From positions 33,502,398 through 33,566,397 of the forward strand of contig NC_092577.1 in assembly GCF_037975245.1 (NCBI RefSeq): a stretch of 64,000 bases of DNA. The letters run 5' to 3'. The notes under the pieces were generated by a model. That model ran no database searches and was not told the origin of the DNA. It saw only the letters and a program-made list of their open reading frames with translations. The stretch's first letter is position 1; each line of letters opens with the position of its first letter. Below are positions 28,001 to 35,774 of this stretch, one piece after another. This DNA is from Apostichopus japonicus (Eukaryota; Echinodermata; Holothuroidea; Aspidochirotida; Stichopodidae). The position numbers and the translations under genes are program-made.

Positions 28001-29776
28001 GGAAGCATTCTACAGATCTTGCAGCATCCTCACCATCAGAGCCAGAGGGCTACATGATGATGGCACCAAGTTCAGGTAAGTTTCTCGGACACCACGAGCA
28101 GTTTGGATAACATTTGCTGACGGAAAAAAAAAAATTGTTACCTTTTTACAAAACCTTTTGGAGAGATTCCAGTATATAATGTATTTTAAAAAAAAAGGTC
28201 TTGTTGTGCCATTTTTGATATTTTTACTTCTATCATAATCCTTCATTTCCTTTAAAGAAGTGCATGTAAATAGTTAAAGGTGGTAATATTACACCATTAT
28301 TGTATAGGTTTAACTCTAGTCCAAGGAAAAGTAAGTGGTGTGGTGGAGCAGATGAAAGACCCTTGCTCTGTTTGGTCTCTTTGATCACTTCTGGGGCAAA
28401 TCGTTTCTGAAGGTTTGCTCGATCACTGCGCATCTTTGTAGTTTCCCTACTAAAAATTATAATTGTCTACATAGAATTGTCTTGCATTACTTCAGCTTTG
28501 CACAATACCGGTTACTGATGACTTTATTGTGCATTTGTTTGTTTGTTTGCTTGCAGCTAAACAACAACGCAGCTCTTCCCAGCCACAGCCTGTGCCTTTG
28601 GTGACCTCTTACGACAGTACACCTTACATGTACATGTCGCCTCCTCTACCCGCTACAAAGAAGGCCGTCCCTCCTCCCCTGCCACCATCTCTCGAGATAC
28701 CTTCAACCTCTGCAAGCTTATCGTCAGAGTCTCCAGTCTCCGGTTCCTCCCATGCGTCCAATCATGCCTCTGGTACCGACAGCTTTTCCAACGAAACGAC
28801 CCAGAAGCTGGAATCGAGCAGCAGCGCCAAGGAGACCTTTTTCGATTCCTACGCAAACGTCGAATTCAGTCCCGTCTTTTCTCAGCGGACCGTAAAGAGA
28901 GCGGAGGAGAAGAGCGAGGATAATAAAGACTCGGGCGTGTCGGACGATGTGGAAAAAGCCGACTACATGAACATGGCCTACAAACCAAAGAAAAAGTCCG
29001 TCTGTAACGGCCAGCAGCATCCCGTCAAGCTGAGCAATGGAAGAGATAGCAAGGAACCCCCGGAACAAGCTGCGCCCGGACAGCAGCAGGCCAGGAAAAC
29101 GAGCACGAACACAGCAGCAGCCAGTGGCAAACAGAATGGCGGTGACGGTGACTATGCTAAGATGGATTTCAATGGGGCAGAGAAGCCGCTGGTGAAAGTC
29201 AAGGACACATCTCAGGATGAGGAAGTGGTCGTCTTTGAAGGTGATTTTATGAACGTGGACAGGAGTATGGGCAGCACCAGATTGTCCCTGTCCGGCCCTC
29301 AGTCACCCAGCAGTCTGTCCACCAAGAAAGGGTCAAACGTCACGGATGTCTTGAACAGTCCCGCTCTGCAACATTCGTTAGAAGAGTTACACTTGAAAGA
29401 GAAGAGTAGCCTGGGATCGAAGAGCCAAAGTTCCCTGCTTTTGAATCGTCCCTCCAGTAGTATATCGGGTAACCATTTACAAGGTACCATCCATCCAAAG
29501 GGCTCCCTCACTCCAAACTTAAACCTCCACCACTCTCCCGTAAACAACCCCAAAAAGGCTCACAAGTACGAACTGAATTATATCGACGTGGAAGCCGATA
29601 GCAACAACACGCCCCATAAATCCGATTCTAGCTCGCCACGGAGCCCGTCCTCTCCGTATCGCGCTGCGTTGGGTAACGATGACAAAGAGGTCGAACCCGT
29701 CACGTACTCGACCATAGATTTTACCAAATCCGAAGGACTTCGAAATGTCTCTGCAATGAGAGAGAGCAGGTTTTGA
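734..29776 (+). CDS. IRS: Insulin receptor substrate (IRS) gene, 5'-partial, 10 visible exons
   Basis: Cytoplasmic docking protein that is phosphorylated by insulin/IGF receptors and recruits PI3K p85, Grb2 and SHP2. The joined exons (734-1037, 4549-4688, 13696-13838, 15585-15788, 23007-23087, 24216-24359, 25627-25770, 26783-26895, 27869-28075, 28557-29776) keep one reading frame of 899 residues to TGA. Numbering from the first visible residue: PH domain 1-101 (lacks its first strand), PTB domain about 102-195, then a Ser/Pro-rich disordered tail. YxxM motifs (PI3K SH2 sites) lie at Y414, Y430, Y486, Y517, Y630 and Y693. YxN-type sites are at Y592, and an NYID site at Y835 resembles the Grb2 site of vertebrate IRS. 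A final Y877 precedes STIDF near the C terminus, like the SHP2 site. All ten exons have GT-AG borders with matching phases. The start codon is outside the window. The gene converges on PREP. Family assignment is firm; the exact orthologue and symbol depend on species. Confidence 0.92.
1038..3637 (+). other. IRS intron 1, 5' part
   Basis: Non-coding, AT-rich, with homopolymer runs and a short (GA)n at about 1864-1873. A small GC-rich patch at about 2338-2392 carries repeated GGCC words. A stretch at about 2182-2222 (CTCAAACAGCTAAG, then GGGAGAT) recurs in diverged form at about 42,903-42,945, so it is probably part of an interspersed repeat. No coding exon recognised. Confidence 0.5.
3638..4183 (+). 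repeat. Minisatellite, CCAATTCCACAGAGTACT-type
   Basis: Irregular tandem array of an 18-bp word (CCAATTCCAYAGAGTACT) combined with a longer unit containing CTAGTTTGTCTATG and TATTCATYAMACAGT. At least a dozen short-unit copies are visible. It lies in IRS intron 1, just upstream of the duplicated acceptor array. Confidence 0.85.
4203..4577 (+). repeat. Tandem array containing four copies of the IRS exon 2 splice acceptor
   Basis: A unit of 92-97 bp is repeated four times. Each unit holds TTGATCTATTGCATAG, which ends in the acceptor AG, followed by AGCATATCTGGYAGGTGACA, the first bases of the exon. Acceptor-like AGs end at 4266, 4358, 4451 and 4548. Only the last continues into the real PTB exon. 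Copies 2 and 3 read TGGTAG at the exon start, giving an immediate in-frame stop; copy 1 reaches TAA within about a dozen codons. Confidence 0.9.
4549..4688 (+). CDS. IRS: IRS visible exon 2: PTB domain, first half
   Basis: Encodes [20 protein letters not shown] and continues to GDLQFP, the start of the IRS-type PTB domain. Phase 1 in, phase 0 out; donor GTGAGT at 4689. Its 5' edge is the last copy of the tandemly repeated acceptor unit. Confidence 0.92.
4822..8834. mobile_element. Candidate Tc1/mariner-type element, about 4.0 kb, TA-flanked
   Basis: The 27-bp left end, beginning CAGTACTGATTTCGCTTAAC (4822-4848), is matched perfectly by its reverse complement at 8808-8834, with TA on both outer sides (4820-4821 and 8835-8836). 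Perfect terminal inverted repeats starting CAGT and a TA duplication are typical of the IS630/Tc1/mariner superfamily. The interior has no long open frame and no DDE/D transposase that I recognise. It is therefore non-autonomous or decayed, or the ends belong to a composite insertion. A 15-bp direct duplication (CAGGCCAGTTGAAAG) occurs at about 7501-7535. The element lies in IRS intron 2. Confidence 0.7.
8837..10780 (+). other. IRS intron 2, middle part
   Basis: Non-coding. Holds a C-rich run at 8950-9005, a C-run at about 10,300 and a short hairpin at about 9960-9982 (GCGCCACCATG, then TTGGCGCG). Open frames here are short and resemble nothing known to me. Confidence 0.45.
10781..11215. repeat. 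ATGAGTAC and ACAGTAC simple tandem arrays
   Basis: From about 10,815 to 10,885 repeats of the type TATGAGTACC dominate. From about 10,990 to 11,215 the motif is CAGTACAGTAC with interruptions. The ACAGTAC array resumes at about 11,565-11,765, on the other side of the palindrome at 11,214-11,379. The motif leaves an open frame rich in Tyr-Cys-Thr on the minus strand that is not a gene. Confidence 0.8.
11214..11379. mobile_element. 166-bp palindromic (foldback) repeat, MITE-like
   Basis: The left arm (11,214-11,260) begins GGGGTTAATCAACGGTCTAG. The right arm (11,333-11,379) is its reverse complement with only 3 mismatches in 47 bp. The 72-bp loop contains a second, nested inverted repeat around GATGCAC and GTGCATC. 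Sequence just outside the arms (ATGAATAA; TTCATTCAT) is also roughly complementary. No coding capacity. A third partial arm, GTGCGTTACTCACAGGATTA, lies nearby at 11,487-11,506. Confidence 0.75.
11565..11765. repeat. ACAGTAC tandem array, second block
   Basis: Imperfect CAGTACAGTA repeats continuing the array that precedes the palindrome. In IRS intron 2. Confidence 0.8.
11766..12675 (+). other. IRS intron 2, unique stretch
   Basis: Non-coding, about 0.9 kb. A plus-strand open frame of 91 codons (12,111-12,386) resembles no family I know and is not flanked by convincing splice sites in frame with IRS. I see no reliable feature. Confidence 0.4.
12676..13664 (+). repeat. Minisatellite of about 89-bp units immediately before IRS exon 3
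   Basis: About eleven copies of a unit containing GTTAATGTTCATCTTCA, then GGTTTGGCTAAATCG, then AGTAGAGAGAGG, then GGTGATGTACTTTAGCC. Copies differ by a few substitutions. The array ends about 31 bp before the exon 3 acceptor at 13,695, so it abuts the branch-point region. Confidence 0.9.
13696..13838 (+). CDS. IRS: IRS visible exon 3: PTB domain, second half
   Basis: Encodes [20 protein letters not shown] and then [20 protein letters not shown], closely matching the C-terminal half of the IRS PTB domain, including its final helix. Phase 0 in, phase 2 out; acceptor TTTTTAG, donor GTAAGT at 13,839. Confidence 0.93.
13839..15584 (+). other. IRS intron 3
   Basis: Non-coding. A 12-bp inverted pair (CAAAGTAGGGCA at about 15,003 and TGCCCTACTTTG at about 15,105) is visible. 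The stretch from 15,260 to 15,440 (GAAGGTCAAAAGTCATTTGA and onwards) resembles the GACCT-rich repeats at 44,180-44,660. No exon recognised. Confidence 0.45.
15585..15788 (+). CDS. IRS: IRS visible exon 4: Ser/Arg-rich linker
   Basis: Follows the PTB domain and encodes a basic, serine-rich stretch ([20 protein letters not shown], then the Y-containing EDDYANPP). Such Ser-rich segments after the PTB are usual in IRS proteins and carry regulatory serine sites. Phase 2 in and 2 out; donor GTAAAG at 15,789. Confidence 0.88.
15789..18428 (+). other. IRS intron 4, 5' part
   Basis: Non-coding. A direct duplication of about 55 bp (TGAGGAATTTGAACTTACTC) lies at 16,006-16,092. A G-run occurs at 17,240-17,255 and a self-complementary (CT)n/(AG)n tract at about 18,046-18,078. 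No exon recognised. Confidence 0.45.
18429..19280. mobile_element. 852-bp MITE with TTAA duplications
   Basis: Flanked by TTAA at 18,425-18,428 and 19,281-19,284. The left end AGGATTGGTTCAG is the exact reverse complement of the right end, and weaker complementarity continues for about 80 bp. Inside, two inverted copies of a GAGGATGTGACRTCAC-like word occur at about 18,880 and 19,105. TTAA duplications are typical of piggyBac-type elements, though the classic CCC start is absent. The 134-codon minus-strand open frame across its left side looks fortuitous. In IRS intron 4. Confidence 0.7.
19285..22190 (+). other. IRS intron 4, central part
   Basis: Non-coding. A GC-rich patch at 19,604-19,675 contains the self-complementary GGGGGCGGCCCCC. 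A G-rich run with GGGTAAAGG repeats occurs at 19,930-20,075. Otherwise I see no feature. Confidence 0.4.
22191..22740 (+). repeat. Minisatellite with CAGAACACATAGTACATA core
   Basis: About eight imperfect units of 60-80 bp, each with CCAGAACACATAGTACATAT followed by a TTGCCYCAACACTATGTT-like segment. It lies in IRS intron 4, about 270 bp before exon 5. Confidence 0.85.
23007..23087 (+). CDS. IRS: IRS visible exon 5
   Basis: Short 81-bp exon encoding [20 protein letters not shown] and a few further residues. Vertebrate IRS has a similar RASSDGEGTM-like serine segment after the PTB, so RTSSEGE probably corresponds to it. Phase 2 in and 2 out; donor GTAAGG at 23,088. Confidence 0.85.
23769..24080 (+). 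repeat. Two-copy tandem duplication of about 165-175 bp
   Basis: Each copy contains CACAGAATAGCACCCTGACY, then GAGAATGACATTTGGCATAT, then a CTTTCATTTTGCTC segment. The copies differ by small indels. In IRS intron 5, about 135 bp before exon 6. Confidence 0.85.
24216..24359 (+). CDS. IRS: IRS visible exon 6
   Basis: Encodes [20 protein letters not shown], then [10 protein letters not shown] and a Ser/Pro-rich run. The RSxS-type serines resemble the phosphorylatable serine segments of vertebrate IRS tails. Phase 2 in and 2 out. The donor GTAATA at 24,360 runs directly into (AAT)n and a SINE. Confidence 0.87.
24361..24668 (-). mobile_element. tRNA-derived SINE, minus strand, abutting IRS exon 6
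   Basis: Read on the minus strand, a tRNA-like head has box A TGGCCAATTGG (24,648-24,658) and box B GGTTCGATTCC (24,604-24,614). A body follows, and the copy ends in an (ATT)n tail at 24,361-24,371. The tail begins immediately after the exon 6 donor dinucleotide. The tail-proximal ATATAGC and CTCAAAGCGCT words also occur in the repeat at 57,560-57,835. Confidence 0.8.
24669..25626 (+). other. IRS intron 6, remaining part
   Basis: Non-coding. A direct duplication around TGAAGAAATTAAACAGGTTT (about 24,835-24,910) is visible. A stretch at about 25,140-25,210, with a self-complementary arrangement of CATTAGACC and GGTCTAATG, may be a small inverted repeat. No exon recognised. Confidence 0.4.
25627..25770 (+). 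CDS. IRS: IRS visible exon 7
   Basis: Encodes [20 protein letters not shown], then a segment with [16 protein letters not shown]. Acceptor TTTTAG, donor GTATGT at 25,771; phase 2 in and out, length exactly 144 bp like exon 6. Clearly in the IRS frame, but I cannot align it residue by residue to a vertebrate tail. Confidence 0.82.
26030..26150 (+). mobile_element. tRNA-like SINE head with a 14-bp repeat expansion
   Basis: Box A-like TAGAGTAGTTGG at 26,038-26,049 and box B-like GGTTTGAACCCC at about 26,123 bracket four perfect tandem copies of TCATGACCCAGAGG (26,063-26,118). Without the extra copies the spacing would suit a tRNA gene, so the expansion sits where the anticodon arm would be. The sequence is too degenerate to call a functional tRNA. 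Confidence 0.65.
26215..26415 (+). repeat. ACATTGGAGAA tandem array
   Basis: Repeats of 12 bp (ACATTGGAGAAA) pass into ACACTGGCGAAAAAAA and then ACATTTGGGAG variants. The ACACTGGCGAAAA form is the main unit of the large array at 35,775-36,545. In IRS intron 7. Confidence 0.85.
26783..26895 (+). CDS. IRS: IRS visible exon 8: first YMNM site
   Basis: Encodes [16 protein letters not shown] and then [12 protein letters not shown]. Asp-Glu-Tyr-Met-Asn-Met is a canonical PI3K p85 SH2 docking site (Y414). Acceptor TTCTTCAG, donor GTAATA at 26,896; phase 2 in, 1 out. Confidence 0.9.
26896..27379 (+). other. IRS intron 8, 5' part
   Basis: Non-coding, about 480 bp of ordinary AT-rich sequence. I see no feature in it. 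Confidence 0.4.
27380..27850 (+). repeat. (TATG)n / TTTTGTATG array next to the IRS exon 9 acceptor
   Basis: About 470 bp of TATGTATG repeats in a higher-order pattern with TTTTGTTTG, TATTGCTTG and TATTTTTTG spacers. It ends about 18 bp before the exon 9 acceptor at 27,868. It creates long Cys/Val/Tyr-rich open frames in all plus frames and Ile-His-Thr frames on the minus strand, none of which is a gene. Confidence 0.9.
27869..28075 (+). CDS. IRS: IRS visible exon 9: YMDM and YMMM sites
   Basis: Encodes [18 protein letters not shown] at its start and [12 protein letters not shown] at its end, giving two PI3K docking motifs (Y430, Y486) separated by a Gly/Ser/Thr/Pro-rich spacer. Phase 1 in and 1 out; donor GTAAGT at 28,076. 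Confidence 0.92.
28076..28556 (+). other. IRS intron 9
   Basis: Ordinary 481-bp intron with GTAAGT donor and a (TTTG)n-rich run leading to the acceptor CTTGCAG. No other feature seen. Confidence 0.6.
28557..29776 (+). CDS. IRS: IRS terminal exon: docking tail and stop
   Basis: Large last exon of 406 residues. Docking motifs in order: TPYMYMSP (Y517), SYANVEF (Y592, YxN type), ADYMNMAY (Y630), GDYAKMDF (Y693), a FMNV segment at F724 where a Tyr would be expected, ELNYIDVE (Y835) and [16 protein letters not shown] (Y877). The reading frame ends with MRESRF and TGA at 29,774-29,776. Codons are notably GC-richer than the flanking DNA. One large 3' exon holding most docking sites is usual for the family. 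Confidence 0.95.
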
Positions 29777-30640
29777 CCTGAAACCTCAAACAGCTAAATT
29801 CTTTATTTTCGTGATCAGCGACAATTTCGAGGAACCTCTGTCGAAATTTGTCCTTTCCTACATCGGATGGAGAACAGTTAAACTTATTAATAAATGTATC
29901 CTTGGAAGAGTTGACTAAGATTAGAGAGGAATTGTTTAAAGAGGTTAAAAATTAAGTACTATTTTTGTTCAAGATTACCAAGTCAGCTGAGAGAGCAAAT
30001 AATCCTTTGCAGACCAAACACATTCGTAGCTAAGTTATGAAGTTGTAATCGTGACAATTTTAACAATCAAGTTTACAATAACACTGAGCCTTGTATTACA
30101 CCTTGGTCTTAATGAGCTACTGTAATTAATAATATTCCATTGTATCAAGCTAGCATAAAGGTCATAAAGCTGTCGGTAGACTTTTGGGTTTGGCTTTGTT
30201 AGGGCTCCTTATGACAAGTCAAAGGCTTTCCAATTTTTTGATGGGGGGGGGGGGGGGAAACAGATTGTTAAGACTCAATCCTACCCTCATGTCAAACTAT
30301 TCTCTCTTGTGAAAATCTAGTTTGCAGCTTCTCTGGTTTGGTAGTCATGATTCTTTGTTACAGGATGGATTTTTTTTTAAATTTTGTTAAAAACAGACTT
30401 ATTATGCTTGAGGATCTGTGTGAGCATAACATTAGTTATGGGTTAATGTAACTAATAGCATTAATAGCATCAAAATTTGCATAACAATTTTGTCAGATTT
30501 TTTTTCAACACATTATATGATTTGCTAATATTGGTGTTATTACTTAAGAATTCTTAGTTTAATTTACTGTCATTGTCAGTGGTTATAAAATCCCTTTGTT
30601 AAGTTTGTCGGTCACTGGATTGTTCTACAGTCGGCTCTAA
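29777..30640 (+). other. IRS 3' untranslated region and downstream sequence
   Basis: No open frame. A possible polyadenylation signal AATAAA lies at 29,889-29,894, 113 bp after the stop; other A/T-rich sites follow, so the true transcript end is unknown. A G-run is at 30,243-30,258. Confidence 0.45.
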
Positions 30641-31690
30641 AACTGTCACAAATGTTCATTCACTCAACACACACTACTGTTTTACACTCAATACAAACTT
30701 ATATGATAGTCCCAACAGTATTTGGCTTTACTCACTACACATGCTAACAGTCACTTAATTGTTTTATAGTTACTGCAACTGTGCAGTCACTACACATGCT
30801 AACAGTCACTTAATTGTTTTATAGTTACTACAACTGTCCCGTCACTACACATGCTAACAGTCACTTAATTGTGTATAGTTGCTACAACTGTCCAGTCACT
30901 ACACATGCTAACAGTCACTTAATTGTTTTATAGTTACTGCAACTGTTCAGTCACTACACATAAAACCAATCTGTTAATTGTGTATCGTCGCTACAACTGT
31001 TCAGTCACTACACATTAAACCAATCTGTTAATTGTGTATAGTCACTACAACTGTTCAGTCACTACACATAAAACCAATCTGTTAATTGTGTATCGTCGCT
31101 ACAACTGTTCAGTCACTACACATAAAACCAATCTGTTAATTGTGTATAGTCGCTACAACTGTTCAGTCACTACACATAAAACCAATCTGTTAATTGTGTA
31201 TAGTCGCTACAACTGTTCAGTCACTACACATACTAACAGTCACTTAAGTCTGTATAGTCACTACAATGGTTCAGTCACCACACATAAAAACCAATCTCTT
31301 AATGTGTACAACGGTTCAGTCACTACACATAAAAACAATCTCTTAATTGTGTATAGTCGCTACAACTGTTCAGTCACTACACATACTAACAGTCACTTAA
31401 TTCTGTATAGTCACTACAATGGTTCAGTCACCACACATAAAACCAATCTCTTAATGTGTACAACGGTTCAGTCACTACACATAAAAACAATCTCTTAATT
31501 GTGTATAGTCGCTACAACTGTTCAGTCACTATGCATACTAACAGTCACTTTATTGTGTACAGTCACTACAACTGTCAACATTACAGCTGTTCAGTCACTC
31601 ACCAGTCCAAAGCATTCAGTCATTTCATGTTAACAGCCATTCAATTGTTCACATTCACCACAATTAATTTTTGTAGTCACTCAAATGTTT
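30641..31690 (+). repeat. Minisatellite of about 54-bp units with CAGTCACTACACAT
   Basis: About 18-20 copies of a unit with TTCAGTCACTACACATAAAA, then CCAATCTGTTAATTGTGTAT, then AGTCGCTACAACTG. An ACACATGCTAACAGTCACTT variant dominates at the left. The unit length is often a multiple of 3, which leaves a spurious repetitive open frame. Confidence 0.9.
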
Positions 31691-33033
31691 CTAGTCACAT
31701 TGTTTCTGTCACCACAGCAGTATACATTTGCTATAACATCTATTGTGCTGTTGCACTCTTTTTTCTCTCTCTTTGCTTTAATTCAAATTCAATATAATTT
31801 CCCCCTCCTTTTGATAACATATTGCATCTTGCACTTGCATGATTATTTATTTGAGGAAAGGAGAAGTTAAAAATGAAGATGTTTGCAATTTGAGCCTAAT
31901 TCAAAAATCATATTTTTAGGTCCTGTCGCATTGTGAAAGCATAACCGAAAGACAAAATCATAGCCATTGCAAATATCAATAATTCCAATGACTAGGAGTT
32001 GTGATTGTCAGCTTACACTAAAGGGGGGGGGGAGGGGGGGGGGCAAGCTGTATTCTTTGTTGGCTCAATATGTGAATGAACCAATCTACCAGTACAGAAA
32101 TCACACTGAGTCTCAATCAACTTGAAGGGAGAAAACAAAATTTAATTTCAACAATATTAACTGATTGCAATTTTACTTGTATTGTGCCCAACTAATAATG
32201 TGCCTGTGTTGTTAAATACTTTTAGGTCAATGGTATTAACCGACTTTTCCAAACCTCCACTCAACAGGCATTTCAAAACCTTAAATATATGTCTATTTAT
32301 GAGGAGCGCTAATGATACCTTACAATTCTAAAGTCCTCTCTTGTGTTCCATACCACATGCGTGTTTTCAAAGGGCCAATAGCAGGAAACGGACATATTTT
32401 TTGTCTAGATCTTTTACTGTCTGAGATCTTATGATAAGGTTTGTCTCATATAAATGAAAAGACACTCCAAAGTGAAAGGGCGAGGATTGTGCTTTTCGTT
32501 CCAAGAACTCCAAAATTCTTGTTAGGTATCCCAGGAAACAGAGCAGCAAAAGTGGGTTTAATTTGTGTTAATTTTGTTGTTGTTGTTTTGTAAACAGAAA
32601 GGACCTTTGAAGTAAAATGGAATTGCTCCAATTGTTGTTTAATTTATTAGAATTACCATGAATCCTGTTGCTTAATGCAATTCTCAGGTTAGTATGTATT
32701 TTTTTTTTTTTTTTTCAGCCGTGCATTTAGCTCATCACAAATCCATTTTTATTAGTATTATTATTATATAACTGAAAAACCATCTCAGGAACCAGTCGTG
32801 TATTCAAAAAAATAGAATACAAAACTTTATTCTTTACAGCTCACTAAAAACAACGCAATAGTTTGTTTCATCGATGCACTCATCAATAATTTATCGTACA
32901 GCACAATTGATACTGTCAGGAAAAAAATCAAATATGTATTCAAAACGATTTCAGAAGTTACCTATTAGTTTGGTTTCAAAGTTTGAGAAATATGACCGAC
33001 CATTTTCAATCTGTTTTCATAATTCTTGTTAAA

Positions 33034-33107
<74 letters not shown>

Positions 33108-33590
33108 TTTATTTTATTCATCCTAGCTGTAATCAGAGTTTGAACACATATATGGTTGTATAGGTTCATTTTGATGTTGTGGGGGAAGGGGGGGGGTGGT
33201 TGGATTTCTTGGTGTTTGCCTCTGTGGTTTTGTTTTCAGAGGTCTCAGAAATTGCTCTCAATTGGGACAGTACTATATAAAGGGTCTCAAGTATATTATT
33301 GTGATACCATGCATGTATATCAAGTACTATTGGGAAAAAAAAGAGGGGTGTTTTTCTGGAAGAGAATTTTGTGTTGGTGTTTCCTTGAGTATATGAAATG
33401 GGAGCAAATCCTGAGATATGGAGGATTGAGAGGAGATTGTAAACAAATTATGAAAAGAAAATGCCAGTAGCTTTAATTTGCCAGAAACATTTTCTGTCAC
33501 AATATTTATCTTCATTTAATGACACGTAGCCTAATGTGACATGTATTTTGATTTTATTAAGTATTAACTTGTGTAATATCACTTAATATG
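31691..33590. other. Intergenic sequence with simple repeats
   Basis: No gene recognised. Holds G-runs at 32,023-32,042, a T-run at 32,700-32,717, a (TA)n microsatellite at about 33,042-33,105 and a G-rich tract at about 33,180-33,200. Confidence 0.45.
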
Positions 33591-34165
33591 TAAGAAATCA
33601 GTGGGACGTTAGTCACATATCAGTCACAATGAGTTAATGTCAGTCATATTTAAATCAGTGATACTATTTATTTGTTGAAGATCATAGAATGGTACGTAAG
33701 AACTAATTAATCAGTCAATCACTCAAGTAAGACGTTAGTCACATATCAGTCATATTTAAATCAGTGATACTATTTATTTGTTGAAGATCATAGAATGGTA
33801 CGTAAGAACTAATTAATCAGTCAATCACTTAAGTAAGACGTAAGTCACATATCAGTCATATTTAAATCAGTGATACTATTTATTTGTCGAAGATCGTAGA
33901 TTGGTACCTAAGAATTCATTAATCAGTCAATCACTTAAGTAAGACATGAGTCACACATCAGTCACAATAACTTAATATCAGTCATATTTAAATCAGTGAT
34001 ACTATTTATTTGTGGAAGATCATAGAATGGTACGTAAGAATTCATTAATCAGTCAATCACTTAAGTATTGACGTTAGTCACATATCATTCACAATAACTT
34101 AATATCAGTCATATTTAAATCAGTGATACTATTAATTTGTCGAAGATCATAGAATGGTACGTAAG
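33591..34165 (+). repeat. Satellite of about 110-135-bp units
   Basis: Five imperfect copies containing GTCATATTTAAATCAGTGAT, then ACTATTTATTTGT, then GAAGATCATAGAATGGTACG and TAATCAGTCAATCACT. Confidence 0.9.
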
Positions 34166-34358
34166 AATTAATTGTGCAAGATCAGTTACAAAATAAATCA
34201 GTTTTATCGGCTGTATAAGATAACGATCGTTACTTAGCATCCTTGACATAAGGATCACTAACATAAGATGTAACTTGATATTTACCTGTCAAAGGACAGT
34301 TATGTACAGGAGATAAGTGTTGTCAAAAGATAACTTACTTTCATACCGTATCCAGTTG

Positions 34359-34440
34359 CATAAGGCCAGTTACCGGAAAAGGTCAGTTACCGAAAAAGGC
34401 CAGTTACCGGAAAAGGCCAGTTACCGGAAAAGGCCAGGTA
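34359..34440 (+). repeat. 17-bp tandem repeat CAGTTACCGGAAAAGGC
   Basis: About five near-perfect copies in a row directly downstream of other TTACAAAAT/CAGTTA-rich sequence. Confidence 0.85.
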
Positions 34441-35774
34441 CAAAACCGAGTTGTAATTGATACGTGACATTATGTGACATTAAGATGAGTTCTGCTAAAC
34501 CAGTTGTGTGAGAGCAGTTACATCAACCAGTTATGTATTGTATTTAGTAAGTCATTTGTGTGAGGCAGGTATATACCATGTACAGTATGTATTCATGTGT
34601 ATAAGACCAACTGCACTTGGTTAAAAGCACTGCCCAAGACCCCCACTTCAGGTATATATATATATATATATATATATACATTGATATATATGTTCATACA
34701 TACAAGAAAAGTATGTCTCATACCAGAAGTGCTATATTGTAATACGTTCCAGCGTGTATTAGTAAGGTCAACAAGTCAATGCGTTAATCATTATAATGTC
34801 TAATTGTAATGTAAACTTTGAATATCTGAATCAAAACCTCCCAAATTAAAATATTCAGTTAAATACAAGGCTGAGTTTTGCAGTGAAGTATTAAACTGTT
34901 CTATCATATTCATGTGTTTGTAAAGAAACTATTTTTTAAAATGAATTAATCATCGAGTTGTATAAACTGAATCTTTCTCTCATCTTGAAGATCATTGTCT
35001 AAATTATGTATAGAAATATTTTTATCCAAGAGATTTACAGAACATATTTTTTGGGGGAAAAATTTTAAAGTCATAAGTTTTTCATTGTGAAAACACAAAT
35101 AGAAGTTTTGGCCTTCCTTTTTCTTACTTTTTTTGGCGAATACAGTTGATTTATTCATTTAATAGTTGCCAGAACCAGGAGTCAGTATTCATTCATTCAA
35201 TTTTTTTTTTTTTTTTAATAATAACTTAGTTTTCTTTCAGTTACGATTATTACTTTTTTCTTTCTTTCTCGGAAGGCTTGGATGAAAATGCTTTGCAACA
35301 AAGAGAATGGCCCGATTTTTGTAGGGAGCTTTTCATAGACGATTTTCATAGCAGGCACACAATTATGGACTTACTAATTTGTATCTATATATATATCTCA
35401 TCTTTGGACCTTCTATTTTATTATGACATGTACCTAGTGCAGAACCTTCTCAGGTGGGCTCTTATGGTAATGATAATTAAAGTTGTTCCACTTACCAAAA
35501 ACAAATTTGCTCGATGGAAGATCATGTATTTTAAAATCTGTCTTTTGCACTTCTTGCCGAAATTCTGAGGTATTTGGTGTCGGTTGCACAGAATCATGTA
35601 CAAATAAAGAAAAAAAGTTATTAAAAAAAAGAACAGCTCACATCACAAAGTTTTGTTTTGTTTCTCATTTTCAAGATTTCTTGATCAATCGATAGGTGAT
35701 AGAAGGAGAAGAACTGTGACAAGAAGAGACAAATGATGAACAGAAAATACAAAGATTCATAGCATTCATAAAAC
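34441..35774. other. Intergenic sequence
   Basis: No gene recognised. (AT)n microsatellite at about 34,653-34,678 and a T-run at about 35,203-35,217. The open frames are short and AT-driven. Confidence 0.45.

Noticed and set aside
31034-31498. 154-codon repetitive open frame
   Set aside because: It is the translated 54-bp minisatellite; frame openness comes from unit length being a multiple of three.
30641-34165. CRISPR-like regular repeats
   Set aside because: The units are contiguous tandem repeats without unique spacers of constant length, in an animal genome with introns; these are minisatellites.
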